Below are positions 48,807 to 57,433 of a stretch of DNA of 64,000 nt, piece by piece (the stretch's first letter is position 1; the number at the start of each line of letters is the position of its first letter). The stretch comes from Akkermansiaceae bacterium. Lineage in GTDB: Bacteria; Verrucomicrobiota; Verrucomicrobiia; Verrucomicrobiales; Akkermansiaceae. A model generated the notes under the pieces. That model made no database searches, had not been told where the DNA came from, and was given only the letters and a program-made list of their open reading frames with translations. The stretch lies in contig CAIVKO010000108.1 in NCBI GenBank assembly GCA_903906515.1, forward strand, positions 38,096 through 102,095, written 5' to 3'. The position numbers were made by a program, and so were the translations under genes.

Positions 48807-49214
48807 TTACTTCTTCTTCTTGGCTGGAGCCGCTGCGGCACCCGGCTTCGGACGCTTGGCACCATACTTCGAACGGGATTGACGGCGCTTATCGACACCC
48901 AAGGTATCGAGCGAGCCACGGACGATGTGATAACGGACACCCGGAAGGTCTTTCACCCGGCCGCCGCGAACGAGCACGATCGAGTGTTCCTGGAGGTTGT
49001 GTCCTTCACCGCCGATATAGGCGATGACTTCAAATCCGTTGGTGAGGCGCACCTTGGCCACTTTCCGGAGAGCCGAGTTGGGCTTCTTGGGCGTGCGTGT
49101 CATCACTTGAAGACACACTCCGCGGCGCTGTGGACAGTTCACAAGTGCGGGTGACTTCGACTTTTCGGCCGGAGTGAGGCGTCCCTTGCGAACGAGCTGA
49201 TTGATGGTCGGCAT
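48807..49214 (-). CDS. rpsL: 30S ribosomal protein S12
   Basis: 135 residues from ATG 49214 ([12 protein letters not shown]). [27 protein letters not shown] and [20 protein letters not shown] are present. The Lys residues in TPKKPNSA and in GGRVKDLPG, where streptomycin-resistance changes arise, are wild type. The C-terminus has an extra Pro/Ala/Lys tail. It is the first gene of the super-cluster. Confidence 0.97.
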   Translation of the reverse strand: MPTINQLVRKGRLTPAEKSKSPALVNCPQRRGVCLQVMTRTPKKPNSALRKVAKVRLTNGFEVIAYIGGEGHNLQEHSIVLVRGGRVKDLPGVRYHIVRGSLDTLGVDKRRQSRSKYGAKRPKPGAAAAPAKKKK

Positions 49215-49368
49215 GATTTCCTGCGTGGTTCTGGTTTGGCTTTGGGGCAAACCGGAGCAACGACGAGGAATCCTCGTTGAAGCTTTTCTCCGGAGCTGAC
49301 CCGATAAATGGTCCCTTGTGTAATGATCCGTGGTTTCCTGAATGGACGGATCGCAATGCGGGGCGGCG

Positions 49369-49396
49369 AACTTAGGTGGCGGACCCGACATGGCAA
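49369..49396 (-). promoter_or_regulatory. Possible promoter of the str/S10/spc super-cluster
   Basis: On the reverse strand TTGCCA (49396-49391) and TAAGTT (49374-49369) are 16 bp apart, 155 bp upstream of rpsL. A long AT-rich stretch (49401-49429) lies just upstream, as in UP elements. The -10 hexamer is a weak match, so this is tentative. Confidence 0.3.
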
Positions 49397-49776
49397 GTCC
49401 TATTTTGAAAATTCTTTGATTTTTTTCGCCCACCCTTGGAAAACCCGCACGGATATTTAAAAAATGTGGGGATTTTCCCCGGAAATTGTCGCCATCAATT
49501 GGGAAAATGCGATTTTCATGAACCTCATCACAGGAGAATCCACGGCAGAGAAATGTTCGAAACTTGGCACAAAACGAGCACCATGGTCCCCTCCGGCTGT
49601 ATATTATCCCGACAATCACCCATCGCCACCACGCTCCAACTTCAAAAAAGGCTTCAAAACCATCATCTCCGGTCTATCCGGAAAAATCATCCTTGATTGG
49701 ACAGATTGCCCCCCACCATTCTCCCGAGCCGGACATTCGGGATCCACCATACCAACCCGTCACTCAACATCACAAC
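49397..49776. other. Gene-free divergent region between rpsL and the GlgP-like gene
   Basis: 380 bp with no convincing coding frame. The part nearest rpsL is AT-rich (runs of T and A) and may hold promoters in both directions. Frames that continue the GlgP-like gene upstream to 49564 have no family similarity and are not taken as coding. Confidence 0.5.
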
Positions 49777-51438
49777 ATGGCTACATCCTTTCTCCCAAAA
49801 CCGTTCACCCACCACTACGAAATCGCACCGGAATACGCTAAAAGCGCCGTTTATTTCTCCTGCGAATTCGCCATCGACCAGAGTTTCAAGGTGTATTCCG
49901 GCGGCCTCGGATTCCTCGCCGGATCCCACATGCGGTCCGCTGCGGACTTGAAACAAAACCTCTGCGGCATCGGCATCCTGTGGACCTACGGATACTACAA
50001 CCAGGCCCGCGGCGAGGACCGCGAGCTGGCCATCCAGTTCCGCAAAAAGGAATATGCTTTCCTCCAGGACACCGGGATCCGTTTCACCGTGCCCGTCCAC
50101 GGCCACCCGGTCTGGGTCAAGGCGATGTTCCTTCCCGGCGACGTGTTCGGCACCGTGCCGATGTTTTTCCTCAGCACCGATGTCGAGGAAAACGACGCGC
50201 TTTCCCGCGCCATCACCCACCGGCTTTACGATCAGGACCACCTCCGCCGCATCGCCCAATACATCATTCTCGGTGCCGGCGGCGCTCGTTTGTTAGATGA
50301 ACTCGGTGTCGATCCCGATGTCTGGCACCTCAACGAGGCCCACGGTCTTTCCGCCGCCTTCCATCTTTACGAAAAACACCACAGCCTGGAAGAGGTGAAA
50401 AAACGTCTTGTTTTCACCACCCACACCCCAGAGGAAGCTGGAAACGAACGCCACGGATTCGATCTGCTGCGGGATTTCTCGTTCTTCGGCGGAGTGCCGG
50501 AAAACGAAGTCCGCAAGATCACCGGCATCGATGGTTCCGAGTTCAACCACTCGCTGGCCGCCCTGCGTCTGGCACGTCTCGCCAACGGAGTTTCCAAGCT
50601 CCACGGCGAGGTTTCCCGCCAAATGTGGAAAAGCTATCCTAACATTTGCGAGATCACCCACGTCACCAATGCCCAGAACAAGAAATACTGGGCGGACCAC
50701 GGCTTGGAACACGCCCGCACCCAGAATGACGCCGAGGAACTCCGCCACCGCAAACGCGAACTCAAAGAGCGCCTTTTCCGCGTCGTCGCGGACCAGACCG
50801 GCAAGCTCTTCAAGCCCGATGTGCTCACCATCGTCTGGGCCCGCCGCTTCGCCGGCTACAAGCGCCCGGACCTCATCACCCGCGATGCCAAGTTGTTCCG
50901 TGAAATGCTCAATAACAGCAAATATCCGGTGCAGATGATCTGGGCGGGAAAACCCTATCCATTCGACTACGGTGCCATCGATATTTTCAACAAACTCATC
51001 CGCCTAACCAAAGATCATCCGAACGCCACCGTGCTCGTCGGTTACGAACTCGAACTCTCACGCTTCCTCAAAAACGGCTCGGACATCTGGCTCAACAACC
51101 CGGTCGTCACCCGCGAAGCATCCGGCACCTCCGGTATGTCCGCCGCCATGAATGCCTCCGTCAACCTCTCCACCTACGACGGCTGGGTCTGCGAATTCGC
51201 CAAAGACAACCACAATTCGTTCATCATCCCGCCTGCCGACCCATCGTTCGACCATGATCAGCGCGATAGCCACGACATGCTCGGATTCTATCAGTTACTC
51301 AACGAAAAGATCCTCCCCACCTACTACGAGCGCCCCGCAGACTGGAACAAGATCGTCCTCAACTCGATGAACGACGTGGTTCCCTTCTTTGATTCCGGCC
51401 GTATGGTGGACGAGTATTACAAGAGAATCTACGCCTGA
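49777..51438 (+). CDS. Alpha-glucan phosphorylase (GlgP) family protein lacking the PLP lysine
   Basis: 553 residues from ATG 49777. The GT35-like fold is recognisable: KSAVYFSCEFAIDQSFKVYSGGLGFLAGSHM, WHLNEAHGLSAAFHL, LVFTTHTPEEAGNERHGF, ITHVTNAQNKKYWAD, TIVWARRFAGYKRPDLI and WLNNPVVTREASGTSGMSAAMN. In active short GlgP enzymes the last block reads GTSGMK, the Lys carrying pyridoxal phosphate; here it is Ser. I recall similar substitutions in Bacteroidetes homologues, so it may mark a subfamily rather than a dead gene. Size agrees with the compact phosphorylase family. Phosphorolysis is doubtful. It stands alone, divergent from rpsL. Confidence 0.8.
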   Translation: MATSFLPKPFTHHYEIAPEYAKSAVYFSCEFAIDQSFKVYSGGLGFLAGSHMRSAADLKQNLCGIGILWTYGYYNQARGEDRELAIQFRKKEYAFLQDTGIRFTVPVHGHPVWVKAMFLPGDVFGTVPMFFLSTDVEENDALSRAITHRLYDQDHLRRIAQYIILGAGGARLLDELGVDPDVWHLNEAHGLSAAFHLYEKHHSLEEVKKRLVFTTHTPEEAGNERHGFDLLRDFSFFGGVPENEVRKITGIDGSEFNHSLAALRLARLANGVSKLHGEVSRQMWKSYPNICEITHVTNAQNKKYWADHGLEHARTQNDAEELRHRKRELKERLFRVVADQTGKLFKPDVLTIVWARRFAGYKRPDLITRDAKLFREMLNNSKYPVQMIWAGKPYPFDYGAIDIFNKLIRLTKDHPNATVLVGYELELSRFLKNGSDIWLNNPVVTREASGTSGMSAAMNASVNLSTYDGWVCEFAKDNHNSFIIPPADPSFDHDQRDSHDMLGFYQLLNEKILPTYYERPADWNKIVLNSMNDVVPFFDSGRMVDEYYKRIYA

Positions 51439-51502
51439 GGAAACTCGGGGATGCAATCAAGACCAATGCCGCGTGATGCGGGGAAATGATATCTTGATGA
51501 AA

Positions 51503-52381
51503 TCAGCCCAGCTGTCTTGCGGCCTGCAGAGTGTTTTTCATCAGCATGGCGATGGTCATCGGACCCACGCCGCCGGGGACCGGAGTGATGGCGGAACACA
51601 GCGGTGCCACCTCCGCATACGCGACGTCTCCGGTAAGCCGGTAGCCGGATTTTTTTGACGCATCCTCCACGCGGTTGATGCCGACATCGATGACGACCGC
51701 ACCGGGTTTCACCCAGTCCGCCTTGACCATTTCCGGGCGGCCGACGGCGGCGACGACGATGTCCGCGCGGCGGCAGATGGCGGGCAGGTCTTTGGAGCGC
51801 GAGTGGGCGATGGTGACGGTGGCGTTGGACTTTTTGGAAACTAACAGAAGCGCCATCGGCTTGCCGACAATCATGCTGCGGCCGATGACCACGGCTTCCG
51901 CCCCTTGGGTGGAAATGCCGGCAACCTCCAGCAGTTTCATGCAACCGGCGGGCGTGCAGGGCACAAATCCGGTGGGATCCTCAAGCGCGAGTTTGGCGAC
52001 GTTTTCCGGGTGGAATCCATCGACATCCTTGCGCGGATCAATCGCGCGGATAACGGCTTCCTCATCGATGTGCGCGGGCGGCGGCGACTGCACGAGAATC
52101 CCGTGAATCGCGGGATCCGCATTCAGATCGCGGACCACCTTGAGCAGCTCGTCCTGGGTGGTTGCGGCGGGCAGCTCGATCTTGCGCGAGTGGAAACCCA
52201 GCTCCGCGCAGGTGCGGGTTTTGGAACCGACATAGACCTGCGATGCGGGATCCTCACCGACAAGCACCACGGCAAGTCCGGGAACGATGCCTTTTTCAGC
52301 GAGGGCGGCGACTTCCGCGCGGCACTCATCGAGTACTGCGGCGGCCACGGATTTTCCATCAAGGATGCGGGGTATATTCAT
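51503..52381 (-). CDS. folD: Bifunctional methylenetetrahydrofolate dehydrogenase / methenyltetrahydrofolate cyclohydrolase
   Basis: 292 residues. One-carbon metabolism: 5,10-methylene-THF to 10-formyl-THF. Motifs: [25 protein letters not shown] (contains the catalytic K56-type Lys), [12 protein letters not shown] (QLPLP-type loop), [33 protein letters not shown] and [16 protein letters not shown] [16 protein letters not shown]. All catalytic blocks are intact. Same strand as the acyltransferase gene that precedes it, 27 bp away. Confidence 0.95.
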   Translation of the reverse strand: MNIPRILDGKSVAAAVLDECRAEVAALAEKGIVPGLAVVLVGEDPASQVYVGSKTRTCAELGFHSRKIELPAATTQDELLKVVRDLNADPAIHGILVQSPPPAHIDEEAVIRAIDPRKDVDGFHPENVAKLALEDPTGFVPCTPAGCMKLLEVAGISTQGAEAVVIGRSMIVGKPMALLLVSKKSNATVTIAHSRSKDLPAICRRADIVVAAVGRPEMVKADWVKPGAVVIDVGINRVEDASKKSGYRLTGDVAYAEVAPLCSAITPVPGGVGPMTIAMLMKNTLQAARQLG

Positions 52382-52408
52382 GTTAGATAAGATTTAAATG
52401 GGTTGAAC

Positions 52409-53101
52409 TCAGGCGTCGTCGGTGCCGTTAATCATCAGGGTTTCGATTCTCAGGCGTTCGACTTCAAAATCGACATCATCCATGTCACGCGGCAGGGTGA
52501 TGGCTTCGGAAAAAACCACTTCCACCCGGCTGAACGGTTTGGGAATGACGAATCGATCCCACGTCTTCAGCCGCCACGCGGAGGAAAACCGCACATGCAC
52601 GGGGACAATGGGCGCACCGGTCGTTTGCGCGAGTTTCAGAAATCCACCCTGGATCTTGTAGCGCGGACCACGCGGACCATCGGGCGTCAGGCAGACATCA
52701 AAGCCCTCCAGCAAGGCACGCTTCAGGCCCACCAAGGCCGCCACGGCCCGCCGCGAGGACGATCCGCGGATGGCACCCAGCCCGAAAACCGCCATGGCAT
52801 GGGCGACCATGTTGCCATCGCGACTGGCGCTGGTTAGGGCCACGCATTGGCGCGTGGATCCGCAGATCCGCCCCCATGCGGGCGGCACGGTGAAAAACCT
52901 ATTGTGCCAGAGGATATAGATCACAGGGGGCACCTCAGCATCCGGCGTACTGATGCCGCATTCCTCCCTCACCTCAAGCCGGAGGGTGGCGGCCAACAAT
53001 TTCATCGACCAACCCGCGAGCCAACCAAGCACGGTCGACTTGCGGTCGCCACGGATGTCTTTTGCGTTTTTCGAACGCTTCGGTGTCACTGGGTCGTGCA
53101 T
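52409..53101 (-). CDS. DUF374 lysophospholipid acyltransferase-family protein
   Basis: 230 residues from ATG 53101. Recognisable DUF374/LPLAT blocks: VIYILWHNRFFTVPPAW (H-x4-D-like catalytic His region as HNR), GSSSRRAVAAL, CLTPDGPRGPRYKIQGGFLKLAQTTGAPIVPV. It probably acylates a lysophospholipid or lipid A precursor at the inner membrane; the acceptor cannot be named. It overlaps neither neighbour and is followed after 27 bp by folD on the same strand. Further upstream in-frame starts exist but give Cys-rich, unrelated residues. Confidence 0.78.
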   Translation of the reverse strand: MHDPVTPKRSKNAKDIRGDRKSTVLGWLAGWSMKLLAATLRLEVREECGISTPDAEVPPVIYILWHNRFFTVPPAWGRICGSTRQCVALTSASRDGNMVAHAMAVFGLGAIRGSSSRRAVAALVGLKRALLEGFDVCLTPDGPRGPRYKIQGGFLKLAQTTGAPIVPVHVRFSSAWRLKTWDRFVIPKPFSRVEVVFSEAITLPRDMDDVDFEVERLRIETLMINGTDDA

Positions 53102-53312
53102 CTCACAGAAATCCGGCAGGGTGAAGAGAATCGACGAGGTCTTGCCGGGGGCGGGATCATGGCGCAGCCCGATATTTTCCGCAAGCATCGGTTTTTGACA
53201 AGCCCTCTTGGAAAATCTTTGGCCGCAAAAGCATCGTTCCCACACATACCAAAATGACCCTGCATGATGTCAGACCTTGACCTCGTTTGGAAAAACCGAT
53301 AGCTGACCATCC

Positions 53313-54323
53313 ATGAATGAATGGTATTTCGCAAAAGGCGGTCAGCAAAGCGGGCCGGTGACGTTTGAACAACTGGTGGAACTTGCCGGAAAGGGCGAGC
53401 TTGGGCCAAACGATCTGCTTTGGAACTCGACCATGAAGGATTGGGCACCCGCAAATCAGGTGCCGGGAATCTTCGACGCCCCTCCCAATCCGTCGATGCC
53501 TACGGCCGACCCCGCCAATCCCTATGCCGCGCCACAGAGCGCGTGGAATGAGCCCGCAGCAGCCGGCTTTCCGGAAATCGTCCATGGCAGCGATCCGCTC
53601 GATGCCGGAGGATGTATCAAGCGCGGGTTTGAACTCGCCAAACGCAATGCCGGAAACATCGCGATCGTGTTTCTCGTGTATTTCGCCTTATCCTTCGCCG
53701 TCGGATTGGTGCAGGGGATAGTGGATGCTTTTACCGGCTTCGGGCAGGCACAAGTCGATTTTTCAGGCGGTCAAGTGACGACCTACTCTCATGAGGTTAA
53801 AAACTGGCCGGTTTTCATCATAGGTCGTATCATCACCCAGACATTCTCGATTTTCCTGGCACTCGGACTGACTCGGATCGGCCTGAATCTTGTTTCCGGA
53901 AAAGCGGTTTCGGTGGGCATGCTGTTCGGGCAGGGTGACAAACTCGTGCGCGCGATTCTGGGCACGCTGTTGTTCGGAATCGCGGTCGGCGTCGGCTGCC
54001 TGTTCCTGATTGTTCCAGGAATCTATATCGCACTGAGATATGGCCAATACATGATGGCCATTGTGGACCGCGACATGGGTGTGATGGATGCGTTTTCCTA
54101 CAGCTCTTCGGTCACCACCAACAACCGCACGAACCTGTTCGTGTTTTGGCTTCTGGCCATGCTGATCTGTTTCGCAGGAATGCTCGCATGTGGTGTGGGC
54201 CTGTTGATCGCCGTGCCCATCGTCTGGATGGCATCCATGGTCGCCTACCGCTGGATGCAATACGGCCACCGCGCCGCTCTCGACCACCCGGGAACCCAGA
54301 TTCCGATGATTAATGGGCTGTGA
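53313..54323 (+). CDS. GYF_2-domain membrane protein
   Basis: 336 residues. Residues 1-50 form a GYF_2 domain (EWYFAKGGQQSGPVTFEQL...LGPNDLLWNSTMKDW), followed by a Pro/Ala linker. Then come four to five membrane helices (IAIVFLVYFALSFAVG, IIGRIITQTFSIFLALG, ILGTLLFGIAVGVGCLFLIVPGIYIAL, LFVFWLLAMLICFAGMLACG, LIAVPIVWMASMVAY). The membrane part resembles DUF975/glycerophosphodiester phosphodiesterase membrane regions. GYF_2 domains bind Pro-rich peptides and sit at the cytoplasmic side; the partner is unknown. Confidence 0.8.
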   Translation: MNEWYFAKGGQQSGPVTFEQLVELAGKGELGPNDLLWNSTMKDWAPANQVPGIFDAPPNPSMPTADPANPYAAPQSAWNEPAAAGFPEIVHGSDPLDAGGCIKRGFELAKRNAGNIAIVFLVYFALSFAVGLVQGIVDAFTGFGQAQVDFSGGQVTTYSHEVKNWPVFIIGRIITQTFSIFLALGLTRIGLNLVSGKAVSVGMLFGQGDKLVRAILGTLLFGIAVGVGCLFLIVPGIYIALRYGQYMMAIVDRDMGVMDAFSYSSSVTTNNRTNLFVFWLLAMLICFAGMLACGVGLLIAVPIVWMASMVAYRWMQYGHRAALDHPGTQIPMINGL

Positions 54324-54372
54324 TCTCACGCCGTTGGCGACAAGTGGGCCGGCCACGGCGGACCAGCCCCAC

Positions 54373-54422
54373 CTTTTCTCCGCGAAAACCTCCGCGTTTT
54401 CCGCGCCTCGGCGTTTCACTTC
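54373..54422. repeat. CCGCG-rich intergenic repeat, copy 1
   Basis: CTTTTCTCCGCGAAAACCTC and the following CGCGTTTTCCGCGCCTCGGC resemble the block at 60705-60757. It lies between the GYF gene and the end of the next, overlapping the last codons of the latter. Confidence 0.5.
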
Positions 54423-56839
54423 CCGAAGACGATCTGATCCTCCGCGGCAAGAAACCATTTTCCGTCAACAAGCCACTCCACACGGATCCGGAGCGGTTCC
54501 CCACCTTTCCAGTTCATCGGATCCAACTGGAGCATGAAACTGGTTTCTCCCGAAACCTCGTCGGGCAGCACATCCGCAGCAAGATTCCTATCACGATCCA
54601 TCCCCAGCCAATCTCCGCTGTCCTTCAGACTGCCGTTGCCTTCCGCATCAACCATTTGCAATGCCCCCTGTGCGTCATACATCTCCACCCGGCACGGCTG
54701 CGAGGTCACGACACGGAGGTTCACCGGACCTTTGCCCTTGCTCTGCAAGTGATGATAGACAGGAATCAGGAAAAACGGATCATCGGCATACTCTGCGGCA
54801 TCAATCACCGCTCCCTCACTCTCTGTGTCGGCGGCCTCGATCATCCATTCGCAGCTCCCGGCTCCTTTCCCTTGCTCGCACCATTCCAGATAGACGGACT
54901 TGGAAATCTCCTTCGCCAGTTTTCCACTGCATGAAAAAAGCGCCACAGCACCGGCCTCGATACGGATTTCCCCACTGACCTGCTCGGATTTACCTCCAGG
55001 TGCGTCACTCACTTCGACCACTCCGCAGCCGGATTCCTGGTTCCACGAGATGTTCGCAGGCAAACCGGTGACTTTCAGAGTTCCCTTCGCCTGACGGCTC
55101 CCGTGGTTCACCAGCGTAACGACCGCCCGAGCGGGGAATTTTTCAAGCGAGACACTCACCACTCTTTTTGGCTGCACCGTCACCCGGCTCTTGGTAGCCG
55201 CAGTGCCCGCGCTGGAGCGTTGTCCCAGTTCCTTTTCGATCAATTTGACGTAGTCGTCTTCCCTACCGGTGGCCCCCGCTCTCGCCAACGCCGCCAGACG
55301 ATCCGACTCCGCCTGGTCGCCGAGACCCGCCATGATTCGGGACATCACCGCCTGGTTCAGGGCTATCAAGGGTGTCATGCGGAAGGCCTCCAGCAAGCGC
55401 ATCACTTCACGCTCCGCACGCAAGGCCTCCATCCATTTGCCACTGAGCATCGCCCACTTCACATACCTGTAGTAAAGATTGAGCTCATCCATCTTCACTC
55501 CTTTGATCCGAACCTCCTCCATGAGTTCACGAAGAATCTTCTCGGCATGTTCGAAGTCGCGTTTGTGGAGCATCAGATCCACCAGTTCGAGCTCGGCATC
55601 CAGCCAGCCTGACAATTTGCGCGCCTTCCTTGCGCAAATGCTCCGCACCAGCACTTCCGCTTCATCCACTCTACCCAGCCTGACCAGGCAATCCGCTTTC
55701 ACATAGCGTGCTGTATCCATTGCCCCGATGCCGATGGCCGGAAATTTTCCTTCACGGGCGATTGCCTCGTCCATCCTCGCGATCACCACTGTATTGTCTT
55801 TTCCGGATTCCGCCAACAGGTATTCCTTGGTGATTTCGAGAAGAGTATGGGCGATCATGTCTTTCTTGCTGTCACCTTTTCTAGCAATTCCGTCATCAAT
55901 CAGCGCCATGGCCTTCTCGTTGAAACCCAGATTCATGAGGATGTAAACCATTCGCACAATCGCCTGCCGGTAAGCGTCATCGTGATCCCTTTGCAGCTTG
56001 GATTTTTGTTTCGGATCCGCATTGTGCCTCTTCACGGCATTGCACCATTCCAGCACCCAAAGGCTTCTTTCAAACTCGCGGTCCCAGCGGCCCATCTGGT
56101 AGTCCTCCTCAGCAAGCTGCATGATGAGAGACACGAGCATGTTGTCCATGTAAGTGGGCTTCTCAGGGTTTTTCTCCTCCATTCTTTGCCAAGTAACGAC
56201 ATGCTTTGAATTCGGCACAATCATCGGAAACTCCCTCTGTTGCACCAAAGGGAGCGAGGGATCCCACGCGCCCTTTGCCGGAAGTTTTCCCGGATCGAGG
56301 TCGAATCCGATACTGGCGAAATAATCCTCCGCCTCGTTGGACAGCGCCCTCACTTGCGCCCATTGGCAGAGATCCGAGTATGAAAGGATCACATTTGTTC
56401 TAACATGCGTGAGCCAATCGAACTTGTTATCTTTTTTTGCGATGTCATAGATCGATTTATATAATAGAAAAGCCCACTCCCTATCATCCTTGCCGGTGTC
56501 ATATTGGGCCTCATGCCAGGCCCAGAAGCCCCAGGTATCGAATGCACTCTCGGGATCCCATTTCCCATCGATCCGTTGTTGTTGATAAGTCAGCCATGCG
56601 GCGGGAAGATGCGCCGCCGCCGCCTGATTACCTTCAGCCGCGCGGATTCTGCGCAGCTTGCGGAAAATCGCACCGGTCCACTTCCGGTCGGCACTATACA
56701 TCTTGTTGCCATATGGACGCACCTCGACAAATTCCACAGGTGCGTTTTTTTTCTCTGCTTCTTGTGCGTGTAACCTATCAGTCACTGAAAACACGGTGAT
56801 AGCCGTGAGCGCATAAAAAAACATTTTCAACATGTGCAT
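54416..56839 (-). CDS. Exported protein with helical repeats and beta-sandwich C-terminal half
   Basis: 807 residues from ATG 56839; an ATG two codons in is an alternative. Signal peptide (FFYALTAITVFSVTDRLHA). Residues about 60-530 are helical with TPR-like character (VRMVYILMNLGFNEKAMALIDDGIA, ADCLVRLGRVDEAEVLVRSI, AEKILRELMEEVRIKG, WAMLSGKWMEALRAEREV). The last ~270 residues look all-beta (VVTLVNHGSRQAKGTLKVTGLP; RIEAGAVALFSCSGKL; RIRVEWLVDGKWFLAAEDQ), like surface or adhesion modules. No named family. Divergent from the small exported gene at 56885 with 45 bp between starts; near the kinase-SUMF1 gene. Confidence 0.7.
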   Translation of the reverse strand: MHMLKMFFYALTAITVFSVTDRLHAQEAEKKNAPVEFVEVRPYGNKMYSADRKWTGAIFRKLRRIRAAEGNQAAAAHLPAAWLTYQQQRIDGKWDPESAFDTWGFWAWHEAQYDTGKDDREWAFLLYKSIYDIAKKDNKFDWLTHVRTNVILSYSDLCQWAQVRALSNEAEDYFASIGFDLDPGKLPAKGAWDPSLPLVQQREFPMIVPNSKHVVTWQRMEEKNPEKPTYMDNMLVSLIMQLAEEDYQMGRWDREFERSLWVLEWCNAVKRHNADPKQKSKLQRDHDDAYRQAIVRMVYILMNLGFNEKAMALIDDGIARKGDSKKDMIAHTLLEITKEYLLAESGKDNTVVIARMDEAIAREGKFPAIGIGAMDTARYVKADCLVRLGRVDEAEVLVRSICARKARKLSGWLDAELELVDLMLHKRDFEHAEKILRELMEEVRIKGVKMDELNLYYRYVKWAMLSGKWMEALRAEREVMRLLEAFRMTPLIALNQAVMSRIMAGLGDQAESDRLAALARAGATGREDDYVKLIEKELGQRSSAGTAATKSRVTVQPKRVVSVSLEKFPARAVVTLVNHGSRQAKGTLKVTGLPANISWNQESGCGVVEVSDAPGGKSEQVSGEIRIEAGAVALFSCSGKLAKEISKSVYLEWCEQGKGAGSCEWMIEAADTESEGAVIDAAEYADDPFFLIPVYHHLQSKGKGPVNLRVVTSQPCRVEMYDAQGALQMVDAEGNGSLKDSGDWLGMDRDRNLAADVLPDEVSGETSFMLQLDPMNWKGGEPLRIRVEWLVDGKWFLAAEDQIVFGK

Positions 56840-56884
56840 GTTGTAGTTGCCACAGCGCAACCCGTCAACTACACATCTTGAAGC

Positions 56885-57382
56885 ATGAAATACTCCCTGT
56901 TTATCACGCTCCTGCTGTTCATCGGACTGGGAACCTCACGTTCTGAAACCACTGATGAAGCCGTCGCACGCTTCCTGGCGGGCGAAAAGATCGAAGCGGC
57001 AAGCCTCGAAAAAATTACCGGCAACCCGATAAAACCCGTCTCCGAGGGGGGAGAGGTTGTGAACAACGGAAGCCAGTATCTCAATCAAATCAAAATCTCC
57101 ATCCTCGATCCGGCCCGAAACGGAGGCTGGCCTTGGCGCTCGACTTACGTTTTGACTGACTCACGGACACAGAAACAAACCTACACGGAGCTCAAAGCCA
57201 TCTATATGAAAGACAAGTCGCCGCTGGTCGCCTACGCTCTTGTCTGCCCGGCCATGTATGTGGACGACATGGAAATTCTACCAGAGCTTTTTGCAAAGAT
57301 CGCCGAAAACAAACCACTCAAGGCCAGGTTCGACGAAGTGTATGCGAAATTCTGGAAGCCCCGTCTTGATCCCGATTTATAA
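56885..57382 (+). CDS. Small exported hypothetical protein
   Basis: 165 residues: signal peptide (LFITLLLFIGLGTSRS) followed by a compact alpha/beta body. DEAVARFLAGEKIEAASLEKITG, YLNQIKISILDPARNGGWPWRSTYVL and LVAYALVCPAMYVDDMEILPELFAKIAE are its notable segments. No family recognised. Divergent from the 807-residue exported protein with a shared 45-bp promoter region; convergent with the kinase gene. Confidence 0.65.
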   Translation: MKYSLFITLLLFIGLGTSRSETTDEAVARFLAGEKIEAASLEKITGNPIKPVSEGGEVVNNGSQYLNQIKISILDPARNGGWPWRSTYVLTDSRTQKQTYTELKAIYMKDKSPLVAYALVCPAMYVDDMEILPELFAKIAENKPLKARFDEVYAKFWKPRLDPDL

Positions 57383-57433
57383 GCGGCGGCAATCTATACA
57401 TATCAGGACTACAAGTCCCGTTTACATGAACCC

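Noticed and set aside
49464..49841. Frame of 125 codons before the GlgP-like gene
   Set aside because: No family similarity, overlaps the start of the GlgP-like gene, and has typical shadow composition.
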